Below are positions 1 through 9,011 of a stretch of 64,000 nucleotides of DNA, piece after piece. Origin of the DNA: Pseudoalteromonas espejiana DSM 9414 (lineage in GTDB: Bacteria > Pseudomonadota > Gammaproteobacteria > Enterobacterales > Alteromonadaceae); contig NZ_CP011029.1 of the NCBI RefSeq assembly GCF_002221525.1, positions 682,001 to 746,000 on the forward strand, read 5' to 3'. Numbering within the stretch: the first letter of the stretch is position 1; every line of letters starts with the position of its first letter. Under the pieces are notes generated by a model, which did no database searches, was not told the origin of the DNA, and saw only the letters and a list, made by a program, of their open reading frames with translations. A program made the position numbers and the translations under genes.

Positions 1-1
1 C

Positions 2-1060
2 AATGCAATTGTAGGGCGCTTAGGTGGAGATGAATTTATTATTATATTGCCTGAGCTTTGTAATAAACAGAAAGTTGATTTAATTGTAAATACTTTGCTC
101 CAAAGCTTTAGGAGCCCATTTAAAATAGATGGCCGCGAACTATTATTAACCCTGAGTATTGGTGTTGCTTTGTATCCTGAAAACGGTAAAACCGCATCAG
201 ATTTATTACGCCATGCTGATACTGCTATGTACCAAGCAAAAGCATTAGGTAGAAATACATATACCTGTTTTACCAACGAAATGAATACCGCTATTAAGCG
301 CCGCTTAGCCATTGAAGAACAAATGCACACAGCCCTCGAAAATAACGAGTTTGAACTTTTCTACCAACCTAAATGTGATTTAAAAACAAATAAAATAATG
401 GGGGCGGAGGCTTTATTGCGTTGGAATAACCGTGTGCTTGGCAATGTAACACCCGATGAGTTTATTCCTTTGGCAGAGCAAACAGGTTTGATTATACCTA
501 TTGGTAAATTTGTTATAGAGCGTGCATTAAGTTTTTTATCTCAGTGGCAGGCTACGGCTAAACAAAACTACAGCATGGCAATTAATTTATCACCCAGTCA
601 ATTTAGAGACTCAGAGTTATTGAATTTTATAAAGCGTACATTAGATAAAACTAAAATAAGTGCAACCAATGTGGAGCTAGAAATTACCGAAGGGGTACTT
701 ATGAGCGCGCAAACTAACATACAGCATTCACTTAATGCGATTGCTGCGTTAGGGATTAAGCTTTCAATGGACGACTTTGGTACAGGGTACTCTTCGCTTA
801 GTTATTTAAGGCAATACCCTTTTGAAGTACTAAAAATTGATCGAAGCTTTATAAATGGTATCACTGATAACCAAGAGGACTGCAGTTTAGTCAAAGCGAC
901 GATTGCCATGTCGCACAGTCTGGGTTTAACAGTGGTTGCAGAAGGTGTTGAGACACTAGCACAACAACATTTACTAGCCGAATTAAATTGCGATCTCATA
1001 CAAGGTTATTTTTTTAGCAAACCGCTACCTGCTATGCAGCTACTATGCTTTGAAGGTTGA
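2..1060 (+). CDS. GGDEF-EAL cyclic-di-GMP phosphodiesterase (5' truncated by window edge)
   Basis: The frame is open from base 2, so the gene starts upstream of the window. The first visible residues carry an intact GGDEF motif (codons at 23-37), followed by the end of the GGDEF domain (LSIGVALYPENG, DTAMYQAKALGRN). A full EAL domain follows, with EALLRW, INLSPSQF, LEITEGVL, the DDFGTGYSS loop, LKIDRSF and VVAEGVET. All the metal- and substrate-binding positions of active EAL phosphodiesterases that I can place are present, so c-di-GMP hydrolysis is likely. Whether the GGDEF half is active cannot be judged, because its N-terminal part and any sensor domain lie outside the window. The gene stands alone ahead of metY. 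Confidence 0.93.
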   Translation, partial: NAIVGRLGGDEFIIILPELCNKQKVDLIVNTLLQSFRSPFKIDGRELLLTLSIGVALYPENGKTASDLLRHADTAMYQAKALGRNTYTCFTNEMNTAIKRRLAIEEQMHTALENNEFELFYQPKCDLKTNKIMGAEALLRWNNRVLGNVTPDEFIPLAEQTGLIIPIGKFVIERALSFLSQWQATAKQNYSMAINLSPSQFRDSELLNFIKRTLDKTKISATNVELEITEGVLMSAQTNIQHSLNAIAALGIKLSMDDFGTGYSSLSYLRQYPFEVLKIDRSFINGITDNQEDCSLVKATIAMSHSLGLTVVAEGVETLAQQHLLAELNCDLIQGYFFSKPLPAMQLLCFEG

Positions 1061-1114
1061 GGTATTTAAATTTAATCAGTTTATGACCCTTTAATATATT
1101 TCATGTGCATTTTA

Positions 1115-1135
1115 TAACCTAAAAATGCTAGGTTA
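1115..1135 (+). promoter_or_regulatory. Inverted repeat upstream of metY
   Basis: TAACCTA, a 7-base spacer and TAGGTTA form a perfect 7-bp inverted repeat about 30 bases before the metY start. No T-run follows, so it is not a standard terminator for the upstream EAL gene. It could be an operator or a 5'-UTR hairpin. It does not resemble a MetJ box (AGACGTCT) or a SAM riboswitch. Confidence 0.3.
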
Positions 1136-1163
1136 AAACAACACAATATTAAAGGATATAAAT

Positions 1164-2435
1164 ATGAAACTAGAGTCATTAGCACTGCACCATGGTTACG
1201 AATCTGAGGCCACGACAAAATCTGCAGCGGTGCCTATTTACCATACTTCATCGTACACGTTCGATAACACGCAACATGGTGCCGATTTATTCGATTTAAA
1301 AGTACCCGGAAATATCTATACCCGCATAATGAACCCAACTAATGCCGTGCTTGAGCAACGTATTGCCGCGATGGAAGGAGGGATTGGTGCGCTGGCTGTT
1401 GCCTCAGGGATGGCGGCTATTACGTATGCTATTCAATGTTTGTGTGAAGTAGGCACTAATATTGTAAGCACCAGTCAAGTCTATGGCGGCACGTATAATT
1501 TATTTGCCCATACATTACCACGCCAAGGTATTGAAGCGCGTATGATAAAGGCTGATGACTTTAGCGCATTCGAGGACGCCATTGACGACAATACCCGTGC
1601 TGTTTTTTGTGAATCTATTGGTAACCCTGCAGGTAATATTGTTGATATTGAGCGTTTAGCTAAGATTGCTCATAGCAAAGGTGTGCCACTTATTGTTGAT
1701 AATACCGTGGCTACACCGTATTTATGCCGCCCATTTGAACTAGGCGCCGATATAGTGGTGCACTCGCTCACAAAATACATAAACGGACACGGCACTGCCA
1801 TTGGTGGCATGATTGTTGATTCCGGTAAGTTTGATTGGAAAGCAAATGCTACACGCTTTGCAATGATGAACGAGCCCGATCCGTCGTATCACAATGTAGT
1901 TTATACCGAAGCCTTTGCAGAAGCGGCTTTTATAGGTCGTTGCAGAGTAGTGCCACTTAGAAATACCGGCGCAGCGCTTGCACCTAAAAACTCATCTGAC
2001 ATTCTAATTGGCCTTGAAACCTTAGGCTTAAGAATGGATCGCCACTGCGAAAATGCACAACAATTAGCTGAGTATTTAGAAAATCATCCAAAAGTGCTTT
2101 GGGTTAATTACGCAGGGTTAAAATCAAGCCCGTATAATGCAATGAGCAAAAAAATTACCAGTGGCAAAGCATCGGGTATTTTAAGTTTTGGTATTGCGGG
2201 TGGCCTAGAGGCAGGTACGCGGTTTATTGATGCGCTAAACATGATTTTACGCTTAGTTAATATTGGCGATGCCAAGTCGCTTGCGTGTCATCCTGCGTCT
2301 ACCACACACCGCCAATTAAACGATGAAGAGCTGGCTAATGCAGGTGTAAGCAGAGATTTAATTCGCTTATCGGTAGGGATTGAAAATATTGCCGATATTA
2401 TCGCCGATGTTAGCCAGGCACTCGATAAAGCATAA
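1164..2435 (+). CDS. metY: O-acetylhomoserine sulfhydrylase (aminocarboxypropyltransferase)
   Basis: This is a PLP-dependent Cys/Met metabolism enzyme of 423 residues, the usual length for O-acetylhomoserine (thiol)-lyase. It would make homocysteine from O-acetylhomoserine and sulfide in the cytoplasm. Diagnostic stretches are the N-terminal HTSSYTFDN, YTRIMNPTN, the SGMAAI loop and HSLTKYINGHG, whose Lys204 is the expected Schiff-base lysine, and the C-terminal SLACHPASTTH and RLSVGIEN. The loop length and the N-terminal GADLFDLKVPGN segment favour MetY over cystathionine gamma-synthase or MetZ. The start is preceded by AAAGGA seven bases upstream. The gene is monocistronic, and its terminator hairpin lies in the 3' end of the convergent glycosyltransferase gene. 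Confidence 0.93.
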   Translation: MKLESLALHHGYESEATTKSAAVPIYHTSSYTFDNTQHGADLFDLKVPGNIYTRIMNPTNAVLEQRIAAMEGGIGALAVASGMAAITYAIQCLCEVGTNIVSTSQVYGGTYNLFAHTLPRQGIEARMIKADDFSAFEDAIDDNTRAVFCESIGNPAGNIVDIERLAKIAHSKGVPLIVDNTVATPYLCRPFELGADIVVHSLTKYINGHGTAIGGMIVDSGKFDWKANATRFAMMNEPDPSYHNVVYTEAFAEAAFIGRCRVVPLRNTGAALAPKNSSDILIGLETLGLRMDRHCENAQQLAEYLENHPKVLWVNYAGLKSSPYNAMSKKITSGKASGILSFGIAGGLEAGTRFIDALNMILRLVNIGDAKSLACHPASTTHRQLNDEELANAGVSRDLIRLSVGIENIADIIADVSQALDKA

Positions 2436-2444
2436 CTTATAAAA

Positions 2445-3251
2445 TTAAGAGTTATGAGTAACTAAACTTGGAGCCTTTGAAGCTCCTTTTTTATTGTGTT
2501 CAATAATTTTTGTATGCCTTATAAAGCTGCTTGTATAAACCTTATTAAAAATACAGCTTTTAATCTGCTGTATTTTACGGCGCAAAAATGCTTTTTTAAT
2601 TCGTGTTTTAGTTGTGCAGCTGGCAATGTCACTTTTTATGTTGGCGTCTTGCATAATTGGGTATGGCATAAGTGAAAAACCATTAACCTGTGTTTCCCAT
2701 ATATGTTGCAAGTCGCAATCTACAGGGCGCCCAAATTGGGCTGTGGCTTTAAGTAGTTGTTTTGCACCTTCATAACTTATTGCTGTCGCGCAGCAGCCGG
2801 TCATTAGTTTTTTATGTATTACTAACTGCTGGTGGTTATTAAGGCTGTGCTGATAGGCGATAGGGCGTGTGCGGTTTTCATAGGCTGCAAGTTTAATAAG
2901 TTGCCAAGGCTGGTTTAGCTGCTCAATATTTTTAATCGCATCATGAATGGACTCATCAATATAAAAATCATCTTCAAGCACAATCGCGTATTTTAATTTT
3001 TCATCAACTATTTTTTGCCATGCTTTACGATGACTTAAATAGCAGCCAATTTGGCCATTGCTAAGTGCGTAGTGGTATTTTTGTTTGTTTATTTGTGAGC
3101 TGTAATGAAGGTATTTTTGTTTAACCGTTAAGTTATTACCATCAATAGCGTCTATACGCTTAAACGTTAAGTTAACTGCAGATAGCCGCTCTGTGGTTTG
3201 TTTTAAACGCTTGGTTGAGCGTGCCAAATTAATTACAAATATTGCTGCCAT
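2445..3251 (-). CDS. Glycosyltransferase family 25 (LPS/LOS-type) protein
   Basis: This 268-residue protein begins with the GT25 signature FVINLARSTKRL, followed by FKRIDAIDG, then IGCYLSHRKAWQKI and IVLEDDFYI, where the acidic EDD is the predicted nucleotide-sugar/metal site. A later GCCATAISYEGAKQLL segment is also typical of the family. GT25 enzymes add sugars to lipooligosaccharide or to protein hydroxylysine; in this organism surface glycan is the more likely target. The C-terminal ~50 residues are basic and less conserved. The gene is isolated from any LPS cluster. It runs convergent to metY with only 9 bp between stop codons, so its last codons are also the metY terminator. Confidence 0.85.
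   Translation of the reverse strand: MAAIFVINLARSTKRLKQTTERLSAVNLTFKRIDAIDGNNLTVKQKYLHYSSQINKQKYHYALSNGQIGCYLSHRKAWQKIVDEKLKYAIVLEDDFYIDESIHDAIKNIEQLNQPWQLIKLAAYENRTRPIAYQHSLNNHQQLVIHKKLMTGCCATAISYEGAKQLLKATAQFGRPVDCDLQHIWETQVNGFSLMPYPIMQDANIKSDIASCTTKTRIKKAFLRRKIQQIKSCIFNKVYTSSFIRHTKIIEHNKKGASKAPSLVTHNS
2470..2491 (+). terminator. Intrinsic terminator of metY, inside the GT25 coding end
   Basis: GGAGC, a 7-base loop and GCTCC are followed by six Ts on the plus strand. The hairpin lies about 35 bases after the metY stop but inside the last codons of the convergent glycosyltransferase (its KAPSL region). Confidence 0.75.
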
Positions 3252-3314
3252 ACTTAATGCCTCTTACATTTTTTACTTATAGTAAGAGGGCTGTATTACA
3301 TGGCAGTGGCAAAT

Positions 3315-3500
3315 TTATGGCTTTTTTAAGTCTGCTCTTGGTTGCGCTAAAATTGCGTTTTTTTCATCTTGCGAGAGAATGATCCAATCAAATATTTCTT
3401 CATTAGTTCGGCCGCACCCAGTGCAGTAACCGCTGCGACGTTCGCAAATTCCTAAACAGTCTGTTTTAAGCTTTGAGGCATTAGATGTACGCTTTTGCAT
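3315..3500 (-). CDS. DUF1289 family small cysteine-rich protein
   Basis: A 61-residue protein with the family pattern CLGICERRSGYCTGCGRT followed by EIFDWIILSQDEK. Its four cysteines (C-x3-C-x6-C-x2-C) look like a metal or Fe-S binding cluster. DUF1289 proteins are widespread in proteobacteria and have no established function. The ATG directly abuts the stop codon of the upstream lipoprotein gene (TAAATG), so the two are probably co-transcribed and translationally coupled. Confidence 0.82.
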   Translation of the reverse strand: MQKRTSNASKLKTDCLGICERRSGYCTGCGRTNEEIFDWIILSQDEKNAILAQPRADLKKP

Positions 3501-4001
3501 TTAATTTCCTAGGGCTTGCGCTATTTCAAACCGCGTTGTGTAACCGGTGGCTATTTTAGATGTAAATAAAGTAATCACTGGGTGTGTGTCATCAAGTACA
3601 AAGTTACTGCTTATAAAAGAGTCTGACTCTTTTGTGCTTTCGTGCCATTGCTGTGCGGCTAAACATTGGCGTACCTTATCAATTGTTTTTATATGTAAGC
3701 GACTAGCAAGGTTTTGATGATCAGTATGTTTGGTACATTGATAACTGATTTTCTGCTTATCATCTTGTGTAATGGTGCAGCTACTACCTAAAAAATGTGT
3801 GGTTGCATGCCATTGTTTTATAAAATCATTATTCACTTTATGTGCTTTTAATTTTTTAAAACCAGAGGCTTGAGCATCTAGCAATGTATTTAAACGGCTA
3901 CATTCATTTTGTTTACTTACAATGTTAGGCGTTTCAGGCTGCTTACTTACACACCCTGTCAGTACGAGTAAACTAAAAGCAGTAATCAGTGTTTTGGTCA
4001 T
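3501..4001 (-). CDS. Putative lipoprotein, function unknown
   Basis: A 166-residue protein. Residues 1-17 form a lipoprotein signal peptide ending in the lipobox LTGC (Cys17), so export and lipidation are likely. The mature part has scattered cysteines (ECSRL, SSCTI, YQCTK, RQCLA) that could form disulfides, and an alternation of short strands. I do not recognise a family. The downstream DUF1289 gene starts at its stop codon, suggesting a two-gene unit. Confidence 0.7.
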   Translation of the reverse strand: MTKTLITAFSLLVLTGCVSKQPETPNIVSKQNECSRLNTLLDAQASGFKKLKAHKVNNDFIKQWHATTHFLGSSCTITQDDKQKISYQCTKHTDHQNLASRLHIKTIDKVRQCLAAQQWHESTKESDSFISSNFVLDDTHPVITLFTSKIATGYTTRFEIAQALGN

Positions 4002-4070
4002 ATTTAACAGCTAAAGTGGTTTTAAGCTGCACCATACGCAACCTGTGTAAAAAAATAAATACTATAACGT

Positions 4071-4095
4071 AAAAAGGCCCATAAATATGGGCCTT
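4071..4095 (-). terminator. Intrinsic terminator of the his operon
   Basis: A 10-bp perfect stem (AAGGCCCATA / TATGGGCCTT) with a 2-base loop. On the minus strand it is followed by a run of Ts. It lies about 30 bp past the hisIE stop, between that gene and the lipoprotein gene on the same strand. Confidence 0.85.
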
Positions 4096-4122
4096 AAAAT
4101 GTATTTATATAAAGCGGCCGTA

Positions 4123-4737
4123 TTATTTATGGCGACCTTGCAGGCATTTAACTACGTCTTCTAGGCTTAAGCCTTGGCGTTGTAGTAATACAGTCAGGTG
4201 ATAAATTAAATCAGCCGATTCGTTAGTAAGCTCATCGTTATCGTGTTTCATTGCGGCAAGGGCCACTTCTACGCCTTCTTCACCTACTTTTTGACAGCTG
4301 CGGCTTAAATCTTTAGCAAACAGTGAAGCGGTGTAGCTTTTTGATGGGTCATCGTTTTTACGCTCAACAATGACATCTTCTAATTGTGCTAAAAAGCTTA
4401 AGCTTGGTTTAGCGTCATCACCAAAGCAGCTTTGTGTGCCTAAGTGGCACGTTGGGCCCTCAGGGTTTGCCAATACTAAAATGGAGTCGTAGTCACAATC
4501 GGTATGAACCGATACCACATTTAAGTAGTTTTCTGATGACTCGCCTTTAGTCCATAAACGCGATTTAGAACGCGAATAAAAGGTCACTTTATTGCTCTCA
4601 AGCGTAACTTTTAACGCTTCGCTGTTCATAAAGCCTTGCATTAAAATAACACCAGAGCGGGCATCTTGAACAATAGCAGGGATCATTTCGCTTTTAGCAA
4701 AATCAACTTGGGTTTGGTTTTGTTGTGTTAATTGCAT
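4123..4737 (-). CDS. hisIE: Bifunctional phosphoribosyl-AMP cyclohydrolase / phosphoribosyl-ATP pyrophosphatase
   Basis: This enzyme carries out steps 2 and 3 of histidine synthesis in the cytoplasm. The N-terminal HisI half (about 1-110) shows [30 protein letters not shown] and the metal-binding [18 protein letters not shown] region. The C-terminal HisE half (about 115-204) has the MazG-like helices [13 protein letters not shown] and [14 protein letters not shown] with the acidic Mg-binding residues. The length of 204 matches the fused enterobacterial enzyme. It is the last gene of the his operon and overlaps the end of hisF by 10 bp. Confidence 0.97.
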   Translation of the reverse strand: MQLTQQNQTQVDFAKSEMIPAIVQDARSGVILMQGFMNSEALKVTLESNKVTFYSRSKSRLWTKGESSENYLNVVSVHTDCDYDSILVLANPEGPTCHLGTQSCFGDDAKPSLSFLAQLEDVIVERKNDDPSKSYTASLFAKDLSRSCQKVGEEGVEVALAAMKHDNDELTNESADLIYHLTVLLQRQGLSLEDVVKCLQGRHK

Positions 4738-5507
4738 AATCTTGCTGCCACTTGGTTATCGGTTAAAAATTGTTTTAGTTCGCTAATGTTAATCACATTT
4801 TTATGAAAAACACTGGCTGCTAGTGCACCATCTACTTCGCTTTGTTTAAATACGTCTACAAAGTCTTGCATGCTGCCTGCACCGCCTGAGGCGATAAGCG
4901 GGATATTACATAATGCGCGTATTTTACTTAGCTGCTCGTTGTCGTAACCATTACGTACGCCGTCTTGGTTCATACAGTTTAAAACAATTTCGCCTGCGCC
5001 TAAGTCTTGAACGCGTTTAACCCATTCCTCGGTTTTATAACGTGTGCGGCTTGATGCATTAGGATCGCCGGTTAATTGATACACTAAGTATTCGCCGGTC
5101 AATTCATCGTAAAAGCTATCAATACCTACAACAACACATTGCTTACCAAATTCATCGTGTAGCTCTTTTATAAGATCAGGGCGTGCAATAGCAGGGCTGT
5201 TAATACTTATTTTGTCAGCGCCACGCTCTAGTACACGTGCTGCATCGGCTACCGATTTAATACCGCCAGCCACACAAAATGGAATATCAATATGGCGGGC
5301 AATGCTCTCTACCCAATTTACATCAAGTAGGCGTTTTTCAACGCTTGCGCTGATTTCGTAAAAAACTAGTTCATCGGCACCGGCATCGCTGTAAGCTTTA
5401 GCCATTGTTAAAATATCACCAACAACTTCATGGCCTTTAAATTTAACGCCTTTTACTACTTGGCCGTCTTTAACATCTAAACACGGAATTATGCGTTTTG
5501 ATAACAT
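4728..5507 (-). CDS. hisF: Imidazole glycerol phosphate synthase, cyclase subunit
   Basis: This (beta/alpha)8 barrel of 259 residues uses ammonia from HisH to convert PRFAR to imidazole glycerol phosphate and AICAR. The start [12 protein letters not shown] contains the catalytic Asp11. Phosphate-binding loops FCVAGGIKS and [12 protein letters not shown] and the second catalytic Asp region QDGVRNGYD are all present. It overlaps hisA upstream by 19 bp and hisIE downstream by 10 bp, as expected for a translationally coupled operon. Confidence 0.97.
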   Translation of the reverse strand: MLSKRIIPCLDVKDGQVVKGVKFKGHEVVGDILTMAKAYSDAGADELVFYEISASVEKRLLDVNWVESIARHIDIPFCVAGGIKSVADAARVLERGADKISINSPAIARPDLIKELHDEFGKQCVVVGIDSFYDELTGEYLVYQLTGDPNASSRTRYKTEEWVKRVQDLGAGEIVLNCMNQDGVRNGYDNEQLSKIRALCNIPLIASGGAGSMQDFVDVFKQSEVDGALAASVFHKNVINISELKQFLTDNQVAARLCN

Positions 5508-6223
5508 GCCAACGCCTCCTCAACACTAAATGCGCCATCAAGCAGAGACTTACCTAAAATAACGCCGCCTACGCCAAGCTCTTTAAGTTTTTTAATGTCA
5601 TCAAGTGAACTTACGCCACCAGAAGCTTGCACTTTAATAGCGCTGTTGTGACGAGTTAAATCTTCGTAAAGCTCAAACGATGGACCTGTCATGGTGCCAT
5701 CTTTACTGATGTCCGTGCATAAAAAGTCAATAACGCCCAAGCTTACATAAAAATCAACAAGCTCAAGTAAACCAAACTCTGACTCGCTCAACCAACCGTG
5801 CGTAGCTGGTGCCCAGCCAGTGGCTGTTTTATTTACATCAAGGGCAATAACAAAGTGCTCTGCGCCAAATTGTTCAATCCAGGCTTTTACTTGCTCACGT
5901 TTTTCTACCGCCATTGAGCCAATAACAACTTGGTTAGCGCCGGCTTTTAGCCAATCACTTACATCTTGCTCTGAGCGAATACCGCCGCCGACTTGGTACG
6001 GTACATTAAGCGCTTTAGTTGCGGCTTGAATATGTTGCCACTGCTTTTTACTCGGATCGCGTGCGCCCTCTAAATCTACAAGGTGTAGCTTACCTGCGCC
6101 GCTGTCGGCGTATTCTTTTAAACGTGCACCAAGCTCAAAAGGGTAAAACTGAGCGGTGTCGTATTTACCTTGGTATAAACGAACAATTTGATTTTGTAAT
6201 ACGTCTAATGCTGGAATAATCAC
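5489..6223 (-). CDS. hisA: ProFAR isomerase (phosphoribosylformimino-AICAR-phosphate isomerase)
   Basis: A 244-residue beta/alpha barrel, homologous to HisF. It opens with [19 protein letters not shown] (catalytic Asp near residue 7). It has the phosphate loops [12 protein letters not shown] and [12 protein letters not shown] and the second catalytic Asp in [13 protein letters not shown]. The length is normal for gammaproteobacteria. It follows hisH with a 33-bp gap, the largest gap in the operon. Confidence 0.97.
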   Translation of the reverse strand: MIIPALDVLQNQIVRLYQGKYDTAQFYPFELGARLKEYADSGAGKLHLVDLEGARDPSKKQWQHIQAATKALNVPYQVGGGIRSEQDVSDWLKAGANQVVIGSMAVEKREQVKAWIEQFGAEHFVIALDVNKTATGWAPATHGWLSESEFGLLELVDFYVSLGVIDFLCTDISKDGTMTGPSFELYEDLTRHNSAIKVQASGGVSSLDDIKKLKELGVGGVILGKSLLDGAFSVEEALACYQNA

Positions 6224-6256
6224 AAATAATCTCTTTATTGTTGGTTAATGGGCAGT

Positions 6257-6847
6257 TTATAACTGCCAATCAACAAAATTTTGTAATAAACGTGTGCCTA
6301 CTTTTGCACTGCGCTCAGGGTGAAATTGCATGCCAGCGTAGTTGTCTTTTGCAACAATAGCTGAAAAGGTTTGGCCGTATTTGCCGCTTACAAGTGTTGC
6401 ATCGTTTACAGTGTGTGCAAAGCTATGTACAAAGTACACTTGCTCGTCTTGTGTTAACCCTTTAGTAAGTGCATGCTCTTTATTAATGCTTAAGTTATTC
6501 CAACCCATATGCGGGGACGTCAAACTGCCAACATCAAGGGCTTTTACTTGCCCAGGTATTTTACCTAAGCACTGTACGTTACCTTCTTCGGTGCTTTCGC
6601 ACAGTAACTGCATACCTAAACAAATTCCCATAAGTGGGCGCTGGTATTCGTTTATAGCTTGTTGCCAGCCGTTATCTACAAGGCGTTTCATAGCAACCGA
6701 TGCATGGCCAACACCTGGTAATATTGCACGCTCAAAGCCTTTTAATTGCTCTGGCGAGGTAATTACTGTTGGCGTTTGCCCTAAGCGTTCAAAGGCAAAA
6801 CGTACTGAATTTATATTGGCACAACCGGTATTAATTATGGCAATCAT
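6257..6847 (-). CDS. hisH: Imidazole glycerol phosphate synthase, glutaminase subunit
   Basis: A class I glutamine amidotransferase that feeds ammonia to HisF. From the chosen ATG it starts MIAIINTGCANINSV. The nucleophile is Cys76 in GICLGMQLL, and the catalytic His-Glu pair lies in FHPERS near the C-terminus. An ATG six bases further upstream (6853) is also in frame. The one at 6847 gives the classical ATGA overlap with the hisB stop and aligns with the family N-terminus, so I prefer it. Confidence 0.96.
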   Translation of the reverse strand: MIAIINTGCANINSVRFAFERLGQTPTVITSPEQLKGFERAILPGVGHASVAMKRLVDNGWQQAINEYQRPLMGICLGMQLLCESTEEGNVQCLGKIPGQVKALDVGSLTSPHMGWNNLSINKEHALTKGLTQDEQVYFVHSFAHTVNDATLVSGKYGQTFSAIVAKDNYAGMQFHPERSAKVGTRLLQNFVDWQL

Positions 6848-7905
6848 AAACATCCCTTAGAGCTGGCTGTTTGTTGGGTCGTGTCTTGTGCTACTGCCAT
6901 ACGAAGGGCGCGTGAAAACGCTTTAAATAACCCTTCTACTTGGTGATGACAGTTACCGTCGCTTACCGATAAAATAAGGCTAATAGCGGCATTATCGCTT
7001 AAGCTTTTGAAAAAGTGCTCAACCATTTGTACGTCTAAATCGCCTGCTTTTTCGCGGCTAAAGTTAGCGTTTAATACAAATGATGCGCGGCCCGATAAAT
7101 CAATTTGTGCCTCTGCTTTACATTCATCCATTGGCAGTGCAAAACCATAGCGCGCTATTTGCGATTTAGTGCCAAGCGCTTGTTTAAGCGCAACACCTAG
7201 GGCAATACCAATGTCTTCAACAAGGTGGTGCTCGTCTATGTGTAAGTCGCCTTTTGCTTTAATGTTTAAACCAATGTTGGCGTGCGTGCGAATTTGATCA
7301 AGCATATGATCAAAAAAGCCAAGGCCAGTATCTATGCTACCGTTTTTAGTTTGATCTAGGTTTATGGCTACATCAATTTGTGTTTCTTTGGTGTTACGCG
7401 TAACACGGCCTTCGCGGTTAGCTGTGGTGAGCTTGGTAACAATGGCAGGCCAGCTGCCATCGTACAAAATGCCTTCACAACATAAATTTTGTGCAAGGCC
7501 AATATCTGTTTGGCGATCGCCAATTACATATGAACGTGCTAAATCAACTTTGCCAGAGCGCATAAGCTCAGTTAATAAACCGGTTTTAGGTTTACGGCAA
7601 TCACAGTTTTGCTCGTCAAAGTGTGGACAAATTAATACCTCGTCAAAGCTAATGCCTTGGCTTTGCATAATATCCATCATTTTATCTTGTGCTATATCAA
7701 AGTCAGCAGTCGGGAAGCTGTCTGTGCCTAAGCCATCTTGATTCGATACCATCACTAAACGGTAACCGGCGGCTTGTAATTGTAATAAAGCCGGGATAAC
7801 ACCTGGTAAAAAGGCAAGCTTTTCTAAGCTGTCTACCTGTTTGTCGGTAATTGGCTCTTCAATTATGGTGCCGTCGCGGTCAATAAATAAATAGGGGTTA
7901 CTCAT
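6844..7905 (-). CDS. hisB: Bifunctional histidinol-phosphatase / imidazoleglycerol-phosphate dehydratase
   Basis: This enzyme carries out steps 7 and 9 of histidine synthesis. The N-terminal HAD phosphatase (about 1-165) has FIDRDGTIIEEP with the nucleophilic Asp, MVSNQDGLGT, the zinc-binding CPHFDEQNCDCRKP and VIGDRQTD. The C-terminal dehydratase has LGFFDHMLDQI, DEHHLVEDIGIALG and the second metal site HHQVEGLFKAFSRAL. The frame is open further upstream, but ATG at 7905 gives a 353-residue protein that starts like E. coli HisB and an ATGA overlap with the hisC stop. Confidence 0.96.
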   Translation of the reverse strand: MSNPYLFIDRDGTIIEEPITDKQVDSLEKLAFLPGVIPALLQLQAAGYRLVMVSNQDGLGTDSFPTADFDIAQDKMMDIMQSQGISFDEVLICPHFDEQNCDCRKPKTGLLTELMRSGKVDLARSYVIGDRQTDIGLAQNLCCEGILYDGSWPAIVTKLTTANREGRVTRNTKETQIDVAINLDQTKNGSIDTGLGFFDHMLDQIRTHANIGLNIKAKGDLHIDEHHLVEDIGIALGVALKQALGTKSQIARYGFALPMDECKAEAQIDLSGRASFVLNANFSREKAGDLDVQMVEHFFKSLSDNAAISLILSVSDGNCHHQVEGLFKAFSRALRMAVAQDTTQQTASSKGCL

Positions 7906-9011
7906 GATACTTCGTTTCCTGCTAATGGTGCTGTGGTAGCCGGCGTTTGTAAGCCATCTAACCAAATTTTAACTTGTTCGAGCTCTTGTTCACTACCAAT
8001 TGAAATTCGTAGCCAATCGTCTTCACCGTATAGGGTAAACGCGCGCATTACTAAACCTTGCTCAAGTGCTACCTTAAAGTAGTTTTTGTTGGCTAATTTT
8101 AAGGTAACAAAGTTACCTTCACCAGTGAGAATTTTTAATGCAGCGGGGGAGGCGTTTAACCACTGTACAAGTTTAGCTTTTAAGCTATTTAAAATAGTCA
8201 CTTGGCGGCGCATTGATGTAATTGCATCAGGTGCAATTGCTTGCGCAGCAATACTTGCCACTACGCCAGATACCGGATACGGCGCAATCACTTTACGAAT
8301 TGGCGCCAGTACACTTTGTTGTGCAAGTGTAAAACCAGTTCTAAGGCCTGCAAGTGCAAATGCTTTTGATAGTGTGCGCAGTACCACTACATTACCAAAT
8401 TCGTTTATAAGTGCTGTGGCGCTTTGCTCTGGGCAAAATTCAATATAGGCTTCATCAACAATTACTAAAGCTTTTCCCGTAAGCGCTGTTGCAATTGCTT
8501 TTACTTTATTAAGAGGGGTTAGGCTACCTGTTGGGTTATTTGGATTACAAATAAACACCAGTTTTGAGCTGCCCACAGCCTTTACTATTTCATCTACACT
8601 GCCATCAATTAATAGCGCTTGCGTTAGGCTATTAATGGCAACGTTATGAGTATCAGCCGTAACTTTGTACATACCGTATGTTGGTAAAAATAACGCAATG
8701 CTGTCTTTAGCTGGTTCACAATAAGTGCGTACTAAAAGCTCAATGCCTTCATCGGCGCCGCGCGTCATTAATACGTTTTCGCTTTCAAGCTCTGTATAAG
8801 CAGCGTAGCGGTCAATTACCAGTTGCGGTTGTGGATCTGGGTAGCGATTTAAATCTTCAATACTCAGTTCAAGGTTTTTAGCATAAGGGCTTTCGTTGGC
8901 GTTTAACCACGTTGTACCGGTTAGCTTTTCACTTTTAGCAGAGCTATAGGCAGCAAGTGCTGCAATGTTTTGTGGTAATAAGCTTGTCGCTTGTGCGCTC
9001 TCATTGCTCAT
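7902..9011 (-). CDS. hisC: Histidinol-phosphate aminotransferase
   Basis: A class I/II PLP aminotransferase of 369 residues that converts imidazole acetol phosphate to histidinol phosphate. Visible landmarks are LNANESPY, LNRYPDPQP, the RGADEGIELLVR cofactor region, NPNNPTGS, VDEAYIEF and the PLP-lysine stretch TLSKAFALAGLRTGF. The N-terminus has about 20 extra residues relative to the shortest family members. The start overlaps the hisD stop by 11 bp. Confidence 0.96.
   Translation of the reverse strand: MSNESAQATSLLPQNIAALAAYSSAKSEKLTGTTWLNANESPYAKNLELSIEDLNRYPDPQPQLVIDRYAAYTELESENVLMTRGADEGIELLVRTYCEPAKDSIALFLPTYGMYKVTADTHNVAINSLTQALLIDGSVDEIVKAVGSSKLVFICNPNNPTGSLTPLNKVKAIATALTGKALVIVDEAYIEFCPEQSATALINEFGNVVVLRTLSKAFALAGLRTGFTLAQQSVLAPIRKVIAPYPVSGVVASIAAQAIAPDAITSMRRQVTILNSLKAKLVQWLNASPAALKILTGEGNFVTLKLANKNYFKVALEQGLVMRAFTLYGEDDWLRISIGSEQELEQVKIWLDGLQTPATTAPLAGNEVS

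Noticed and set aside
1061..1163. SAM riboswitch or MetJ box upstream of metY
   Set aside because: The gap is only about 100 bp and shows no SAM-riboswitch core and no AGACGTCT repeats. Only a simple 7-bp inverted repeat is present.
6342..6860. Open frame of 172 codons on the plus strand opposite hisH
   Set aside because: It mirrors hisH in another frame, has no ribosome site or family resemblance, and is one of many such shadows opposite the his genes.
7906..7965. Longer hisB start adding 20 N-terminal residues
   Set aside because: The extra residues lie within hisC, do not resemble HisB, and ATG at 7905 gives the standard ATGA coupling.
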